23,433 nt of DNA from positions 12,620 through 36,052 of the forward strand of contig PLIQ01000294.1 of NCBI GenBank assembly GCA_003140115.1, in the 5' to 3' direction. Source of the stretch: Actinomycetota bacterium (GTDB lineage: Bacteria > Actinomycetota > Actinomycetes > Streptosporangiales > Streptosporangiaceae). How positions within the stretch are numbered: position 1 is the stretch's first letter; the number at the start of each line of letters is the position of its first letter. A program made the position numbers and the translations under genes. The notes under the pieces are model-generated. The model ran no database searches, had not been told where the DNA came from, and was given only the letters and a program-made list of their open reading frames with translations. Below, piece by piece: positions 1 to 7,609 of the stretch.

Positions 1-702
1 AGGCCGGTCCGCGGGGGCAGCCTGGTCTGCTGGGGCAGGCCGGTCTGCGGAGCCAGGCCCGTCCGCGGGAGTCGGCCGGTCCGTCCCGCCCTCGTCCGTG
101 GCCTGTTCCCAGGGGTCCTCCCGCGCCTGCTTGGCCCGCTCCTGCGCTGGCCGGACCTGCTCATGCGTCTGCCGGACCTGCTCCTTGGCCGCCTCGCGCG
201 CCTGTCGGCCCTGGTCCCTGGCCGCGTCGCGGGCCTCCCGGGCCTGCGCCCAGGCTTCGTCCCGGGCTTGCCGGGCCTGCTCGCGGACGTCGGCACCGGT
301 TTCCCGGCCCACCCGACGCGACTCGCGGGCGGCCCAGGTCAGCTCCTCGCGCAGGCTGCGCACGGTCTGCCGGACGTCCTCCCGGACCTCGCGGACGATA
401 TCGCTGACCGACGCGGACAGCTCCTCCTCGAGTTCGTCGAGCTCGTCGCTGCGGCTGCGCAGCTCCTCGCGCCCGGCCTCGGTGATCCGGTAGACCTTAC
501 GCCCGTCGACCTCATCGTGGGTGACCAGGCCCTCTTCCTCCAGCCGGGCCAGCCGGGGGTAGATCGTGCCCGGCGAGGGCGAGTACACGCCCATGAACCG
601 GTCGCGCAGCAACCGGATCACCTCATAGCCGTGCCTGGGCTCCTCATCGAGCAGCCTGAGCAGGTACAGCCGGAGGCTGCCATGGCGGAATACCGGACTC
701 AA
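1..702 (-). CDS. PadR-family transcriptional regulator, C-terminus cut by window edge
   Basis: The N-terminal ~75 residues form a PadR winged helix: LRLYLLRLLDEEPRHGYEV is followed by YSPSPGTIYPRLARLEEEGLV and GRKVYRITEAG. PadR proteins are DNA-binding repressors. The start is a TTG at 700-702 that overlaps the TGA stop of the upstream DUF4097 gene as TTGA, with a purine-rich GGAAGGCGAGG just ahead, so translation is probably coupled. After the DNA-binding domain comes a long charged helix rich in QAR, EAR and REA repeats (about residues 95-205). A tail of Ala-Asp-x-Pro repeats then continues off the left edge. At more than 234 residues it exceeds the usual 110-200 of the family. The frame stays open to base 1. 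The partner gene and shared operator-like sites suggest it represses its own operon. The PadR call is firm; targets and ligand are unknown. Confidence 0.9.
   Translation of the reverse strand, partial: MSPVFRHGSLRLYLLRLLDEEPRHGYEVIRLLRDRFMGVYSPSPGTIYPRLARLEEEGLVTHDEVDGRKVYRITEAGREELRSRSDELDELEEELSASVSDIVREVREDVRQTVRSLREELTWAARESRRVGRETGADVREQARQARDEAWAQAREARDAARDQGRQAREAAKEQVRQTHEQVRPAQERAKQAREDPWEQATDEGGTDRPTPADGPGSADRPAPADQAAPADRP
4..78 (-). repeat. ~18-bp imperfect tandem repeats coding the Ala-Asp-x-Pro tail of PadR
   Basis: About four imperfect 18-bp units, each containing a CCGGTCYGC-like core, lie in tandem near the window's left edge. They are in frame with the PadR gene and code for repeated Ala-Asp-Arg/Gln/Gly-Pro/Ala units. 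The array may continue beyond base 1. The period is a multiple of three, so copy-number changes would lengthen the tail without breaking the frame. Confidence 0.6.
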
Positions 703-1568
703 CTGGCCTCGCCTTCCATCTCACTCTCATTATCAGGCTTTGGCGTACCAGTCCGGGCCTCTTGCGCGGCAGTCCGGCGCTCGGCGCGCCGCAGCAGCAT
801 GACCCGCCCGGACATGGTGTTGACCGACACGTGTCCGGAACCGGCGCCCAAGCTACCGCTTACCGTATGAGACGCGGGCCCCGACGCCGACCTCAGCTCG
901 GTGAATTCGCTGCGTACCGCGCCGGACATGGAGTACAGGTGGACCTGGCCGTCGGTCTCGGCCGGGAGCCGTAGCGTCACCTCGCCGGAGACCGTGGTCA
1001 CCTGCACTCCGCCCAGCGGGTCCAGGTCGATGTCCGCGGTCACGTCACCGCTCACCGCGTTGACGTCCAGTCGCTCCAGCCAGCCGTCGGCCAGCGCCAG
1101 GTCACCGGACACGGTGTTGAAGTTCAGCTTGCCGTTGATGCCCTGCGCCTCGAGCGCTCCCGACACCGTGTGGGCATCCACGTCACCGGTCACGCCGTCC
1201 AGCGTGATCTCGCCGGACACGCTCTTGACCGAAGCCCGCGCGCTGATCGCGCTCAGCACCGCCGTCGCGCGGACCACGCCGACCTGCACCGGGCAGTTCC
1301 GCGGTACGGTCACCGTGACCTCCGCCGAGGGCCGCTGCGGCCGCAGCCACTTCAGCAGGCCCTCCCAGGTGAGGTTCTCGTGGGTAACGCTCAGCACCCC
1401 GTCCTCGTAGCTCACCTCGAGCGGGTCGCCGCTGATGTTGGCCACGTTCAGCGAAGGCGTCCCGTCGGTGGCGAGCACCGCCACCGACCCGGCGATGAGC
1501 CTGACCCGGAGCCCGGTCACGTCATCAAAGTCCAGGCTCGTCGGAGCCTCGATGGTCCAGTGCGCCAT
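699..1568 (-). CDS. DUF4097-family beta-strand-repeat protein
   Basis: This 289-residue protein is built almost wholly of short beta repeats. About eight units of 18-22 residues each carry a VSG or MSG core (SVSGEI, TVSGAL, TVSGDL, AVSGDV, TVSGEV, SMSGAV, TVSGSL, TMSGRV), the mark of DUF4097, which probably folds as a beta-solenoid. There is no signal peptide or membrane segment, so it looks cytoplasmic. The C-terminal ~30 residues are charged and disordered. The chosen start is the ATG at 1566-1568, preceded by GGAAGGACGG. A TTG 66 bases upstream also keeps the frame open, but that TTG is part of the -35 hexamer TTGACT, so it is unlikely. It is the first gene of an operon with PadR. The biochemical role of the family is not known to me. 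It frequently accompanies PadR or envelope-stress regulators. Confidence 0.88.
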   Translation of the reverse strand: MAHWTIEAPTSLDFDDVTGLRVRLIAGSVAVLATDGTPSLNVANISGDPLEVSYEDGVLSVTHENLTWEGLLKWLRPQRPSAEVTVTVPRNCPVQVGVVRATAVLSAISARASVKSVSGEITLDGVTGDVDAHTVSGALEAQGINGKLNFNTVSGDLALADGWLERLDVNAVSGDVTADIDLDPLGGVQVTTVSGEVTLRLPAETDGQVHLYSMSGAVRSEFTELRSASGPASHTVSGSLGAGSGHVSVNTMSGRVMLLRRAERRTAAQEARTGTPKPDNESEMEGEAS

Positions 1569-1606
1569 CCGCCCGTCCTTCCCATCCACTCGGCGGTCAC
1601 ACCTAA

Positions 1607-1634
1607 ACGATATATCGCATCCTCCCAAAGTCAA
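1607..1634 (-). promoter_or_regulatory. Promoter of the DUF4097-padR operon
   Basis: On the minus strand TTGACT (1629-1634) and TATCGT (1607-1612) are separated by 16 bases. This is a good sigma-70-type promoter for an actinobacterium. Transcription would begin near 1600, leaving a leader of about 30 nt before the ATG at 1568. The -10 box is embedded in the palindrome CGATATATCG. Confidence 0.55.
1608..1617. promoter_or_regulatory. Putative PadR operator, perfect palindrome CGATATATCG (site 1)
   Basis: This perfect 10-bp palindrome overlaps the -10 box of the DUF4097-padR promoter. AT-rich centres flanked by CG are unusual in this GC-rich DNA. A related half, GCGATATGTC on the minus strand, occurs at 1635-1644 just upstream of the -35 box, with 27 bp between centres. 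Two such sites framing a promoter fit binding by two PadR dimers and repression of the operon by its own product. Confidence 0.5.
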
Positions 1635-1644
1635 GACATATCGC
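1635..1644. promoter_or_regulatory. Putative PadR operator, degenerate copy (site 2)
   Basis: The minus strand reads GCGATATGTC, matching eight or nine positions of site 1 with its flanking G (GCGATATATC). It ends directly at the -35 hexamer at 1629-1634. The assignment rests only on similarity and position. Confidence 0.4.
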
Positions 1645-1783
1645 GTCTCGAACCGCCCCGCCCCATCCGCCCGCCGCGGCTCGAGCCGTGAGCAACTTCA
1701 ATCAAGGCATGCTGTCGCCTGGCCCAGCTGTTTGGCGTGCTATCAAGCGGACGACGTCTTCGCCCTGGGCGGGTAGCAGCAAC

Positions 1784-2020
1784 TCACAGCGCGCGCCGTC
1801 GGCGCGGTAGCCAGCCCTGGACCTTCCATTTCGAGCCGGGGCGCCCGGGAAGCAGCACCATGACCAGCAGACCCACGACCGACAGCAGCAGGCCCAACGT
1901 CAGCCCGACCCGCTCGGCGTAGCCCTTGCGCTCCGCCAGCCACGCCGCGGCGGCCGCCGAGATGAGCCACGCGAACAGGAGGTACAGCGCCTTAGCGCCA
2001 ATTGTTCCGATGGCTATCAC
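1784..2020 (-). CDS. Small two-helix membrane protein at the end of the liv operon
   Basis: This 78-residue protein has two predicted membrane helices (about residues 9-27 and 37-57) joined by a short charged turn containing AERKGYAER. A basic C-terminus containing KWKV and RRRR suggests a cytoplasmic tail. The best start is a GTG at 2018-2020, 12 bases past the livF stop. GGAG lies very close to it (only one base of spacing), so initiation may depend on read-through from livF. I do not recognise a named family. Spacing, codon use and hydrophobic pattern make it look like a real gene co-transcribed with the transporter, possibly an accessory subunit. That role is inference only. Confidence 0.6.
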   Translation of the reverse strand: MIAIGTIGAKALYLLFAWLISAAAAAWLAERKGYAERVGLTLGLLLSVVGLLVMVLLPGRPGSKWKVQGWLPRRRRAL

Positions 2021-2032
2021 TCTCCGTATTAG

Positions 2033-2740
2033 TCATGTACCCAGATACGCCCGCTGAACCTCGGGGTCGTTGCGCAGGCTCGCCGAGTCGTTGGCCAGGG
2101 CCACGTGTCCGGTCTCGAGCACGTAGCCGCGGGAGGCGGCGTCGAGCGCGTAATTGGCGTTCTGCTCCACCAGCAGAATCGCCACCCCGGAGCTGTTGAT
2201 CTCGCCGATGGTCTGGTAGATCCGCTGCACCACGAGAGGGGCGATGCCCAGCGACGGCTCGTCGAGCATCAGCAGCTTCGGCCGGGCCATCAGGGCGCGC
2301 CCGATCGCGAGCATCTGTTGCTCGCCACCGGACATGGTGCCGGCCTTCTGCCCTTTGCGCTCCTTGAGCAGGGGAAACAGTTCGTAGACCCGGGTGAAGT
2401 CCTCGGCCACCCCGGGACCGCGCCGCTGGTGGGCGCCCAGTTCCAGGTTCTCGAGCACGGTCATCCGCGGGAAGCAGTGCCGGCCCTCGGGGGCGAGGGC
2501 GATTCCGCGGCCGACGATCTCGTGCGCCGGCACGTGCGTGATCTCCTCCCCGCCGAACGTGATCGTCCCGGCGCTGGCCGGGGTGAGGCCCGAGATCGAA
2601 CGCAGGGTAGTCGTCTTCCCGGCCCCGTTCGAACCGATCAGCGTCACCACCTCACCCGCGTCTACTGTCAGCGAGATCCCTTTCAGCGCCTCGATCGCGC
2701 CGTACCGGGTACGGATGTCGCGGACCTCGAGTAGGGCCAT
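2033..2740 (-). CDS. livF: ABC transporter ATP-binding protein LivF
   Basis: This 235-residue ATPase belongs to a branched-chain amino-acid-type importer and works at the inner face of the membrane with LivG. Visible motifs are Walker A GSNGAGKT (residues 36-43), signature MSGGEQQML, Walker B LLMLDEPSLG, and VEQNAN where many ABC ATPases carry the switch histidine, a substitution that is normal for LivF. The length matches the family. The start ATG (2738-2740) overlaps the livG stop in TGATG, so the two are translationally coupled. Family and subunit identity are secure. The transported substrate (Leu/Ile/Val or another small amide or amino acid) is not determined by the sequence. Confidence 0.95.
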   Translation of the reverse strand: MALLEVRDIRTRYGAIEALKGISLTVDAGEVVTLIGSNGAGKTTTLRSISGLTPASAGTITFGGEEITHVPAHEIVGRGIALAPEGRHCFPRMTVLENLELGAHQRRGPGVAEDFTRVYELFPLLKERKGQKAGTMSGGEQQMLAIGRALMARPKLLMLDEPSLGIAPLVVQRIYQTIGEINSSGVAILLVEQNANYALDAASRGYVLETGHVALANDSASLRNDPEVQRAYLGT

Positions 2741-3549
2741 CAGTCCTGCTTTCCGAGATAGGCCTCGATCACCCGCGGGTCCGTCCGGACCACGGCCGGT
2801 GCTCCCTCGGCGATCTTCCTGCCGTGGTCGAGCACCGTGACGCGCTCGGAGACCCCCATCACGACCTTCATGTCGTGCTCGATCAGCAGGATGGTCAGAT
2901 TCTTCTCGTCGCGCAGCCTGCGCATGAAGGCCGTCAGCTCCGCCGATTCGCGGGGGTTCATGCCGGCGGTCGGCTCGTCGAGCAGCAGGACGCTCGGCTC
3001 GGCCGCCAGCGCCCGCGCGAGTTCCACCCGCCGCTGGTCGCCGTAGGACAGCTGCGAGGCGACTCGGTCGAATACGGTCGGGGGCAGTCCGACGTACGCC
3101 AGCAAATCGCGGGCCCGCGCCCGGGTCTCCCGCTCCTCGCGGCGGACCCAGGGCGGACGGAAGATCGATCCGAACAATCCCGCCCGCATCCGGGCGTGAT
3201 GCCCGATCATCACGTTCTCGACGGCCGTCATCGCGCCGAACAGGCGGATGTTCTGGAAGGTACGCGCGACCCCGTACCCGGTGATCACATCCGGCCGGGA
3301 CCGCGTGATGTCCCGGGTGCCGAGCACAATCCGGCCCTGGGTGGGCCGGTACAGCCCGGTCAGCATGTTGAACAGCGTCGTCTTCCCGGCCCCGTTCGGC
3401 CCGATCAGCGAGACGATCGAGTGCTCCGGAAGGTCGACCGAGACGTCGTCGACGGCAACCAGCCCCCCGAAGTGCTTTGTGATGCGCTCCGCGCGCAGGA
3501 CCGCGGGACCGGCCGCAGCGGGCGGAGCGAGGTCCTCGGCCGCACTCAT
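2740..3549 (-). CDS. livG: ABC transporter ATP-binding protein LivG
   Basis: This 269-residue ATPase is the second nucleotide-binding subunit of the importer. Walker A is GPNGAGKT (residues 50-57), the Q-loop lies in ARTFQNIRLF, the signature is LSYGDQRR, Walker B is LLLDEPTAGMNP, and the switch histidine is in IEHDM. The insert after the Q-loop (about residues 115-140, containing FRPPWVRREE) and the DEPTAGMNP motif are typical of LivG. The first ~18 residues are a variable Ala/Pro-rich lead. The ATG overlaps the livM stop as ATGA. Assignment is secure apart from substrate. Confidence 0.95.
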   Translation of the reverse strand: MSAAEDLAPPAAAGPAVLRAERITKHFGGLVAVDDVSVDLPEHSIVSLIGPNGAGKTTLFNMLTGLYRPTQGRIVLGTRDITRSRPDVITGYGVARTFQNIRLFGAMTAVENVMIGHHARMRAGLFGSIFRPPWVRREERETRARARDLLAYVGLPPTVFDRVASQLSYGDQRRVELARALAAEPSVLLLDEPTAGMNPRESAELTAFMRRLRDEKNLTILLIEHDMKVVMGVSERVTVLDHGRKIAEGAPAVVRTDPRVIEAYLGKQD

Positions 3550-4763
3550 GCCGCACCCTCGCCGGGCGGCAAGATCACGGCGATCTCGCCGGCCGGTGCC
3601 TCCGCGAGCTGCGCGTCGTCAGCCGCGATCTGGGCCGTGAGCTCGATCTGGCGTCGCCGTTCCGGGATCAGGCCCTGCGGCCGCAGCACCATCATGATCA
3701 CCAGCAGGAACCCGAAGATCCCGAACTCCACCTGGGTCAGCTGGAAGTGCAGCCCGAACTTGCTGGGCAGGTCGTTCAGCACGTCAGGAATCAGGTAGTT
3801 GTTGATGTAGCCGAGGGCCAGGCCCCCGACGACCGCGCCCCAGATCGAGCCGAGCCCGCCGATGATCACCATCGCGAGGATGAAGATCGAGAACCCGAAC
3901 GCGAATTGGCTGGCGTTGACCTCGGTGTAGTAGGTACCGAAGAACGCGCCCGCCATGCCGCCGAACGCGGCGCCCACCGAATAGGCGAGCAGCTTGGTTT
4001 TCACCAGCGGAATTCCCATCGACACCGCCGCGACCTCGTCCTCGCGCAACGCGATCCAGGCCCGGCCGAGCCGTGAGTCACGCAGCCGCAGGTTGACGAA
4101 CAGGACGACGAGCAGGATGGCGAAGATCAGCCAGTACCACGGCCTCAGGTCCAGCAGGCCGAACGTCCCGGAACCGGGGAAGTACGGCGCGTCGACGGCG
4201 CTGATGCCGAGGTTGCCGGCGGTCAGCGTCATGCCGCCGCCGACCGGGATGCTCTGACCGTTGACGGCGAGCGTGCCGATGATCTCACCGAACGCGAGCG
4301 TGACGATCGCGATGTAATCGCCGCGCAGGCGCAGCGTCGGCAGGCCGATCACCACCCCCGCCGCCGCGCAGATGAGCGCGGCGGCGATCAGGATCAGCAC
4401 GAAGTTCAGGTGAATGCCCGCCAGCGTGCTCTCGAGCGGCGAGACCAGCACGTGGATGTGCAGCTTGAAGAAGAACCCGGAACCGAACCACCCCAGTGAG
4501 TACGCGCCGAGCGCGTAGAAGGCGACGTAGCCCAGATCGAGCAGCCCGGCAAATCCCACCACGATGTTCAGGCCGAGCGACATCACCGCGTAGGCCACCG
4601 CGATGATGGTCCCGTTCATGAAGCCGCTGTCCGCCGGGAAGAAGAACGGCAGCACGATCCCGAACACGATGAGCGCTCCGGCCAGCGCGCGGTTCCACCA
4701 CCGAGGGAGCCGCCGCACCGCTGCGGCCCGCCGCTCCCGAAGCCGCGTCAGGAACCCGGTCAT
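3546..4763 (-). CDS. livM: Branched-chain amino acid ABC transporter permease LivM
   Basis: This 405-residue inner-membrane permease has about ten hydrophobic helices. The LivM hallmarks are MSLGLNIVVGFAGLLDLG near residues 60-80, LRLRGDYIAIVTLAFGEI, and the cytoplasmic coupling segment GRAWIALREDEVAA, which docks on the ATPases. A cytoplasmic tail of roughly 40 residues after VLRPQGLIPERRR is longer than usual and rich in Ala and Glu. The ATG at 4761-4763 overlaps the livH stop (ATGA). An open frame continues upstream across livH to about 5933, but that extension has no LivM homology and is antagonistic to the livH frame, so it is not part of the gene. Confidence 0.94.
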   Translation of the reverse strand: MTGFLTRLRERRAAAVRRLPRWWNRALAGALIVFGIVLPFFFPADSGFMNGTIIAVAYAVMSLGLNIVVGFAGLLDLGYVAFYALGAYSLGWFGSGFFFKLHIHVLVSPLESTLAGIHLNFVLILIAAALICAAAGVVIGLPTLRLRGDYIAIVTLAFGEIIGTLAVNGQSIPVGGGMTLTAGNLGISAVDAPYFPGSGTFGLLDLRPWYWLIFAILLVVLFVNLRLRDSRLGRAWIALREDEVAAVSMGIPLVKTKLLAYSVGAAFGGMAGAFFGTYYTEVNASQFAFGFSIFILAMVIIGGLGSIWGAVVGGLALGYINNYLIPDVLNDLPSKFGLHFQLTQVEFGIFGFLLVIMMVLRPQGLIPERRRQIELTAQIAADDAQLAEAPAGEIAVILPPGEGAA

Positions 4764-5866
4764 CCGGCCTCCCTCGTCTCCTCGCCGAGCAGCCCGCGCG
4801 GGCGAAGGACCATGATCACGATCAGGTAGCCGAACACGACCGCCTCGGTCCATTGCGGGCCCATCCGCGCGTCGGCCAGCGCCTGGATGACGCCGATGAT
4901 CAGCCCGCCGAGCACCGCGCCGCGGACGTTGCCGATGCCGCCCATCACCGCGGCCGTGAACGCGATCAGGCCGGCCTTGAAGCCCTGGAAGTACCACACG
5001 TTGGTCTCGTACAGCGCGTACACCAGCCCCGCCGCGCCCGCCAGCATCCCGCCGAGCAGGAACGTCAGCGAGATCGTGGCGTTGACGTTGATGCCCATCA
5101 GCCGGGCCGCCTCCGGGTCCTGGGCGGTGGCCCGCATGGCCCGCCCCGCGCGTGTGGAGTTGATGAACCAGCTCAGCGCGAATACCAGCGGGATCATCAC
5201 CGCGAACACCAGGAGGTAACCGCGCTGGATCGTGACGCCCCCGACGGTGAACACGGTCGCTTGCACGCCGATCAGGTCGGACACGCTCTGCGGGGAGCCC
5301 CCGCGCCACAGCAGGCCCACGTTCTGCAGGATGAACGAGAAGCCGACCGCGGTGATCAGCGACGCGAGCTTGGGCGCGCTGCGCAGCGGCCGGTAGGCGA
5401 CCCGCTCGATCAGGACGTTCAGGCCCCCCGTCACGATCATCGTGAGGATCAGCGTCAGCAGCAGGAAGCCGATCAGAGCGGCGCTGCCCACGCCGGGGCT
5501 CAGCCCGAACGCCGACCACAGGCCCACGGCGGTAAAGGAGCCGATCATGAACACGTCGCCGTGCGCGAAGTTGATCAGCTCGATGATCCCGTAGACCAGC
5601 GTGTACCCGATCGCGATCAAGGCCCAGATCGCCCCGTTGGACAGGCCCTGGGCGAAGTCGTAGCCCAGGTTCGACAGATCGTGATGAAGCACCTGATGGC
5701 CCGCCACGGTGACCTGGTAGCCGTACACCAGATCGTGGACGCCGTAGTAGACCGGCAGCGCCGCGAGCGCCGCGATCAGGCCCCACTGCCCGGCGTAGCG
5801 GCGAACCGCCGCCAGTGAGCGTACCGGGACCGTGGGTTGGGTGGGCGTGATTGTCGTGGTTTCCAT
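4760..5866 (-). CDS. livH: Branched-chain amino acid ABC transporter permease LivH
   Basis: This 368-residue permease pairs with LivM. Characteristic segments are GLSNGAIWALIAIGYTLVYG, ELINFAHGDVFMIG, the coupling segment RAGRAMRATAQDPEAARLMG, and FTAAVMGGIGNVRGAVLGG near the end. About eight membrane helices are visible. I place the start at the ATG 5864-5866 (METTTITPT), preceded by CACGGAGCC. An in-frame ATG upstream at 5939-5941 would translate through the intergenic hairpin and add 25 residues unlike the family. The gene lies about 80 bp after livK and overlaps livM by four bases. Confidence 0.94.
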   Translation of the reverse strand: METTTITPTQPTVPVRSLAAVRRYAGQWGLIAALAALPVYYGVHDLVYGYQVTVAGHQVLHHDLSNLGYDFAQGLSNGAIWALIAIGYTLVYGIIELINFAHGDVFMIGSFTAVGLWSAFGLSPGVGSAALIGFLLLTLILTMIVTGGLNVLIERVAYRPLRSAPKLASLITAVGFSFILQNVGLLWRGGSPQSVSDLIGVQATVFTVGGVTIQRGYLLVFAVMIPLVFALSWFINSTRAGRAMRATAQDPEAARLMGINVNATISLTFLLGGMLAGAAGLVYALYETNVWYFQGFKAGLIAFTAAVMGGIGNVRGAVLGGLIIGVIQALADARMGPQWTEAVVFGYLIVIMVLRPRGLLGEETREAG

Positions 5867-5904
5867 GGCTCCGTGCGGAGTATCGAGCGGCGTGCGGATG
5901 GACC

Positions 5905-5939
5905 GAGGCGGTGGGGAGCAGTGCGCCCCCCACCGCCTC
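5905..5939. terminator. Strong hairpin between livK and livH (attenuator or mRNA-stabilising)
   Basis: A perfect 12-bp inverted repeat (GAGGCGGTGGGG at 5905-5916, its complement at 5928-5939) encloses an 11-nt loop. It starts 10 bases past the livK stop. No T-run follows on the minus strand, so a fully efficient intrinsic terminator is doubtful. Such hairpins commonly protect the binding-protein message and reduce permease expression. That role here is inferred from position. Confidence 0.6.
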
Positions 5940-5949
5940 ATTCTGGCCT

Positions 5950-7218
5950 TTAGTGGACCGTCTTCGTGGGCGTGACCGTCTGGAAGAAGACGGGGTCGCC
6001 GTTGGAGCCGACCTTGTACACGCCGTAGGACTTCAGCGTCGTGTCACCGTTGGCGTCGAATCCGTACGTGCCCAGCACGGACTGGACCGACTTGTCCGCG
6101 AACAGGGCGGCCAGAATGGCGGGCTTGCTGTTGCCCTGCGCGCCGAGGTTCTTGATCGTGTTGAGCGCGAGCTGCATCACCGCATAGCCGTAGATCGCGT
6201 ACGGGTCGGGGCTGGAGGTGCCGTACTTAGCCGCGTAGGCGGATAGGAAGGCCTTGCCGCCCGGATACGCCGCCAGGTCCTGAGTGGCGACCGTGCACTC
6301 GATCAGCGGGTCGATCGCGGCCGGGACGCCGCCCTGCGACGCGGCGGTGTAGGAACTCGTGCACACCCCGTCACCGCCGAAGATCTTGGCGGTAGGAATC
6401 GCCGAGTGGACGTCCTTGGTGATCTGGACGGCGCCGTTGGAGACGATGCCGGCGAAGAAGAAGCAGTCGGCTCCCTGGCCCGAGACCGTGGAGGCGTAGG
6501 AGCGGAAGTTGGGGGCGGTCGGGTCGATCCCGGTGTTGCTGACGATGGTGATCCCGTAGAAGCCCTTCTCCAGCTCGAGCAGGGTGGCCAGGCCGGCCCC
6601 GTAGGCCTCCTTGTCGTTGGCCACGGCGACCTTGGTGCAGCCCGCGTTCTTCATCGCGATCAGGTCCGCGGCGGCCTGGATCGAGTCGATCGGCACGATC
6701 CGCAGGAAGGTGCGCTTCCCGGTGGGGTAGTACTTCTGCGGCTCACCGGGAGCACTACCCGGCAGGTTGGTGGTCAGGCCAACGTAGGTGTTGGCCGGGC
6801 TCACCTGCGGTATGCCCGCCTCGTTGAGGATCGGGATCGACACCTCGCTGGCCCCGGAGTTGAACTCGCCGATGTAGAAGACGGCCTTCGGATCCGAGGC
6901 CACCTTGCGCGCGTTCGCCGCCGTCTGGCCCGGGTCCCACTTCCCGGCCGCGGCGGTTGAGTCGTCGAGCACCTGGTAGTTCACCGTGAACTGGCCGGCC
7001 TTGCCGCCGGCCTGAGCGAGCGCGAGCTTGATCCCGTTGACCAGCGGGATGGTCTGCGCGCTCGAGGCTCCCTGCATCGGCAGGCTCGAGTAGATGTCGA
7101 CCGTACCGCCGGCGGCTGCGCTGGTGCTGGCGCTACCGCTGCTACTGGTACTACTACTGCAGCCGACGGCGGCCAAGGCGACCGCGGCAAAGGCAGCGAT
7201 TGCAGTTTTCCGTCTCAT
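5950..7218 (-). CDS. livK: ABC transporter substrate-binding lipoprotein LivK-like
   Basis: This 422-residue solute-binding protein has a lipoprotein signal peptide: MRRK, a hydrophobic Ala-rich core, then lipobox AAVGC with Cys20 as the predicted lipidation site. A Ser/Thr/Gly-rich linker (20-37) leads into a periplasmic-binding type-1 fold (Peripla_BP_6), with segments such as YSSLPMQG, VFYIGEFNSGASEVSIPILNEAGIPQ (in part) and TKVAVANDKEAYGAG. It would capture substrate outside the membrane and deliver it to LivHM. The ATG at 7216-7218 is preceded by GAGAGGAAC at good spacing. It is the first gene of the operon and sits behind a long leader. The ligand is unknown. Related proteins bind Leu/Ile/Val, other amino acids, amides or aromatic acids. 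Confidence 0.93.
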   Translation of the reverse strand: MRRKTAIAAFAAVALAAVGCSSSTSSSGSASTSAAAGGTVDIYSSLPMQGASSAQTIPLVNGIKLALAQAGGKAGQFTVNYQVLDDSTAAAGKWDPGQTAANARKVASDPKAVFYIGEFNSGASEVSIPILNEAGIPQVSPANTYVGLTTNLPGSAPGEPQKYYPTGKRTFLRIVPIDSIQAAADLIAMKNAGCTKVAVANDKEAYGAGLATLLELEKGFYGITIVSNTGIDPTAPNFRSYASTVSGQGADCFFFAGIVSNGAVQITKDVHSAIPTAKIFGGDGVCTSSYTAASQGGVPAAIDPLIECTVATQDLAAYPGGKAFLSAYAAKYGTSSPDPYAIYGYAVMQLALNTIKNLGAQGNSKPAILAALFADKSVQSVLGTYGFDANGDTTLKSYGVYKVGSNGDPVFFQTVTPTKTVH

Positions 7219-7580
7219 GATGTTCCTCTCATTATTTGAGGTTGTCCGCCTGCCGTGGAGCGTACCGACCGGCCCGGTTCGGGCTTATGGCCCCGCGACA
7301 GCCGGAAAGGTGGTTGGTTCGACGGAGGCGTTTACGGCGACGGCACCGCCCTGGGAGCCGATTCCAGCCAGGACCCCGGGCCGGGCGAACGTCGCCGCAG
7401 GCACCTCGGCCGACGATTTCCCTCCCTAGCGCAAAGCCGGCCTCGACCCTTCGACCGACCCCGACCGCGCGCGAGCGTTGACGACAGCGACCGTCGCCGC
7501 TGGCCGCGGTGGTTGGGCAGCAAGTTTGAACAGATCAGGCCGTTCTAGCACGCAGAGTTTGCCAGATTCTGATCTCGCGA

Positions 7581-7609
7581 ATACTAAGCACAGGTAACGA
7601 ACTCATTAA
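7581..7609 (-). promoter_or_regulatory. Candidate livK promoter
   Basis: On the minus strand TAGTAT (7581-7586) is a good -10 box, with TTAATG (7604-7609) 17 bases upstream as a weak -35 box. Transcription would start near 7574 and give a leader of about 355 nt before livK. No equally good hexamer pair is seen closer to the gene. Confidence 0.4.

Noticed and set aside
1604..1620. Five-codon minus-strand mini-frame with GGAGG before its ATG in the DUF4097 promoter.
   Set aside because: It lies across the -10 box, upstream of the predicted transcription start, so it would not be transcribed from that promoter.
4764..5933. Upstream extension of the livM frame through livH.
   Set aside because: Arg/Gly/Pro-rich nonsense over a clear permease gene in another frame. 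The livM start is fixed by the ATGA overlap and homology.
7332..7523. 63-codon minus-strand frame in the livK leader.
   Set aside because: Arg/Ser/Pro-rich, no ribosome site and no resemblance to a leader peptide such as a run of branched-chain codons.
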